From: CAYJLW01 sp964370965
Lineage (GTDB): Bacteria; Actinomycetota; Acidimicrobiia; UBA2766
Direction of reading: 5' to 3'
DNA length: 12,569 nucleotides
Assembly (NCBI GenBank): GCA_964370965.1
Contig: CAYJLW010000099.1
Coordinates: 1-12,569, forward strand
In this document: positions 12,533 to 12,569 of the stretch, one piece after another
Layout of the letters: each line of letters starts with the position of its first letter
Position numbering within the stretch: the first letter of the stretch is position 1
Program-made: the position numbers and the translations under genes
Notes under the pieces: model-generated
The model's input: the letters and a program-made list of their open reading frames with translations, nothing else
Told to the model about the DNA's origin: nothing
Databases searched by the model: none

Positions 12533-12569
12533 TGATGCCGAATTCCCGGAATGTCGGGACAACAGCATC
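12533..12569 (+). repeat. Second, diverged copy of the palindromic element, cut by the window end
   Basis: Bases 12545-12569 match 12471-12495 at 23 of 25 positions (AC in the first copy is GT here). The left part TGATGC at 12533-12538 and TCCC at 12544-12547 correspond to the first copy, but the five bases between (CGAAT rather than TGTTG) break the symmetry. The window ends inside the right arm, which is what assembly breaks at multicopy repeats look like. Confidence 0.85.

Larger units (their letters stand above)
12356..12569. other. Gene-free 3' end of the window, repeat-rich
   Basis: No plausible coding sequence is seen after mreB. The stretch holds a small CCGCC-TTT-GGCGG hairpin (12376-12388), a 20-bp tandem repeat, a perfect 25-bp inverted repeat and a second diverged copy of that palindrome that ends at the window edge. 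Confidence 0.8.

Noticed and set aside
12384..12569. Possible CRISPR array from the repeats after mreB
   Set aside because: The 20-bp units are directly adjacent without spacers, and the palindromic copies are only two, differ from each other, and have no cas genes nearby.

Overview
This is a very GC-rich scaffold fragment from a free-living member of the Actinomycetota. A mycothiol synthase (MshD), a DUF2342-type zinc metalloprotease, a SenX3/RegX3-like two-component pair and an MreB gene together point to that phylum. Acidimicrobiia or a nearby lineage is my inference, because MreB and mycothiol occur together there; the window holds no rRNA or other firm marker. A 46-base poly-C start, a 10-N gap at 10839-10848 and a C/G-homopolymer stretch around 7190-7320 suggest a draft, probably metagenomic, assembly.

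Region 1 (1-5686, + strand) is a phosphate uptake and sensing module: pstC (5' end cut by the window edge), pstA, pstB and phoU, with TGATG, 2-nt and ATGA junctions that indicate one translationally coupled operon. A 253-bp spacer packed with four GC-rich hairpins follows, then a senX3/phoR-like histidine kinase overlapping a regX3/phoB-like response regulator by ATGA. PstCAB would import phosphate. PhoU would relay transporter state to the kinase, and the regulator would control the Pho genes. The phosphate-binding protein PstS is not in the window and may lie upstream.

Region 2 (5687-7329) has mshD (last step of mycothiol synthesis) and a four-helix small membrane protein of unknown function, then a low-complexity C/G tract between convergent genes.

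Region 3 (7330-9671) has a divergent pair separated by 52 bp: a zincin-type metalloprotease (- strand) and an SDR-family epimerase/reductase (+ strand) with an unusual C-terminal membrane anchor.

Region 4 (9672-12569) has a membrane-anchored HtrA-like PDZ serine protease (- strand) interrupted by the N gap. Divergent from it are a 51-residue single-span membrane protein and mreB, which seems to start at a CTG codon coupled to the small gene's stop. The last 214 bp carry no gene but hold a 20-bp tandem repeat, a perfect 25-bp inverted repeat with a 4-nt loop, and a second, diverged copy of that palindrome running off the window end.

Several genes have a TANNNT -10-like hexamer 6-8 nt before the start codon and no Shine-Dalgarno sequence, suggesting leaderless transcription. 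I found no clear novel multi-gene system. The strongest unexplained signals are the terminal palindromic repeat family, the hairpin cluster before the histidine kinase, the CTG start of mreB and the tail-anchored SDR.
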